From Diploptera punctata (taxonomy: Eukaryota; Arthropoda; Insecta; Blattodea; Blaberidae), in assembly GCA_030220185.1 (NCBI GenBank), contig JASPKZ010004202.1, positions 248,001-312,000 of the forward strand: a stretch of 64,000 nt of DNA, given 5' to 3'. This document shows, in pieces, positions 63,360 through 64,000 of the stretch. Position 1 is the first letter of the stretch; every line of letters begins with the position of its first letter. The notes under the pieces are model-generated. The model worked only from the letters and a program-made list of their open reading frames with translations. It searched no databases and was not told where the DNA came from. A program made the position numbers and the translations under genes.

Positions 63360-63975
63360 AACTGTTCTTCTTCTTCTTCGTCACGGTTTAGGCTTATTTA
63401 CTAGCCTGTTCCGGCTCCAAATTGCTGCTGCTGTTTCCATCAATATAAGGAGTAAGTCTGCTTACTAATATATTTGTTAGAATTTTGTACGGAGTTGAAA
63501 GTAATGAGATGCCCTGTAATTGTTGCAATCAGTTTTATCTCCTTTCTTATAAATTGGTACGATAATCGATTATTTCCATTCATCTGGAAGAGCTTTTTCC
63601 CCAAAGCAATTGACGTATCTTGTCCATTAATTTTTCTCCCCGTGATTTTACCAGTTCTTTTTGGAATCTCATCTGAGCTTGTATTTCAATTTTTCTATCG
63701 CCATTTCAGTTGTCTGTAAATTATCCTCTTCGATGTCCTGTTCTGCATGTACCTACATTTAATAGCTAATTAAAGTAACTTCTCCATCTAATTAATATAC
63801 TCCTGGAATCTGCAATAAATATCCCCATTTTCATTCTGAATTATGTTTGTTCTAGCCTGAAACCCTTTCTTCTCTATCCTAATTCCCTAATATAATTCTC
63901 TAATGTTCTTATTTTTTTGCATTCATTTCAAAATCATTAATTTTCTCTCTCAAATATTAACTCTTAAAAAAACTT
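63360..63975 (-). mobile_element. LINE reverse transcriptase fragment
   Basis: Minus strand about 63400-63620 encodes LPDEWK, stop, SIIVPIYKKGDKTDCNNYR, a one-base shift, and ISLLSTPYKILTNILVSRLT. This is the fingers region of a non-LTR RT upstream of the catalytic Asp motifs. The remaining part to 63975 is AT-rich with weak LINE similarity. Confidence 0.7.
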
Positions 63976-63977
63976 CC

Positions 63978-64000
63978 TGCGCGACAGGCCTAGAAGGCCC
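63978..64000 (-). mobile_element. SINE S2, cut by window edge
   Basis: GCGCGACAGGCCTAGAAGG matches the distal end of S2 at 7622-7650. Confidence 0.5.

Overview
The window reads as insect nuclear DNA. Coding sequence is sparse and split by introns with GT/AG splice sites, the background is AT-rich, and most of the sequence is layered mobile elements: 3' ends of LINEs, tRNA-derived SINEs, long inverted repeats, one Tc1/mariner element, satellites and AAT microsatellites. The retroelement proteins (signature RRLRWAGHVARMGNERRAWK) and the tRNA-type SINEs resemble those I know from cockroaches and termites. A blattodean, possibly Periplaneta, is my inference and is not proven.

The one clear host gene lies on the minus strand and runs from high to low coordinates. 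It is an orthologue of Drosophila defective proventriculus (dve), a two-homeodomain K50-type transcription factor related to SATB proteins. Exons found: A 42679-42972 (compass-type domain), B 36901-37039 (recognition half of homeodomain 1), C 33952-34343 (Ser/Pro/acidic linker), D 28457-28655 (acidic linker) and E 25096-25742 (complete homeodomain 2, stop codon). Splice phases agree across B-C-D-E. The exon for the N-terminal half of homeodomain 1 is found in the right place (38762-38886), but here it carries a stop, two frameshifts and no usable donor. No intact copy was found in the interval. The 5' exons and start codon were not found and probably lie beyond the window.

Layout. 1-11 kb: LINE and SINE debris, foldback repeats and AAT microsatellites. 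11.1-11.8 kb: a repeat-free block with a possible promoter and a 34-codon ORF upstream of a strong donor. 12-23 kb: SINEs, a 27-unit array of a 64-bp satellite, a large inverted Helitron-like repeat and palindromic Penelope-like elements. 23.7-43 kb: the dve exons, with introns full of repeats, a second 64-bp satellite array, (GA)n and a 535-bp pure CT tract. 43-64 kb: further LINE, SINE and Helitron-like layers. This part includes a 1326-bp mariner-family transposon with 108-bp terminal inverted repeats and a single in-frame stop, nested in an older LINE, and a LINE segment expanded as about 99-bp tandem copies.

The repeats show at least nine long palindromes. Two of them carry unrelated SINEs at their centre. 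One dispersed repeat family abuts two dve exons, and a LINE remnant lies about 20 bp from the exon B donor. No rRNA gene, CRISPR array or functional tRNA gene was recognised. 'LINE-A' below is the family with the signature above; S1-S4 are four SINE families defined only from copies in this window.
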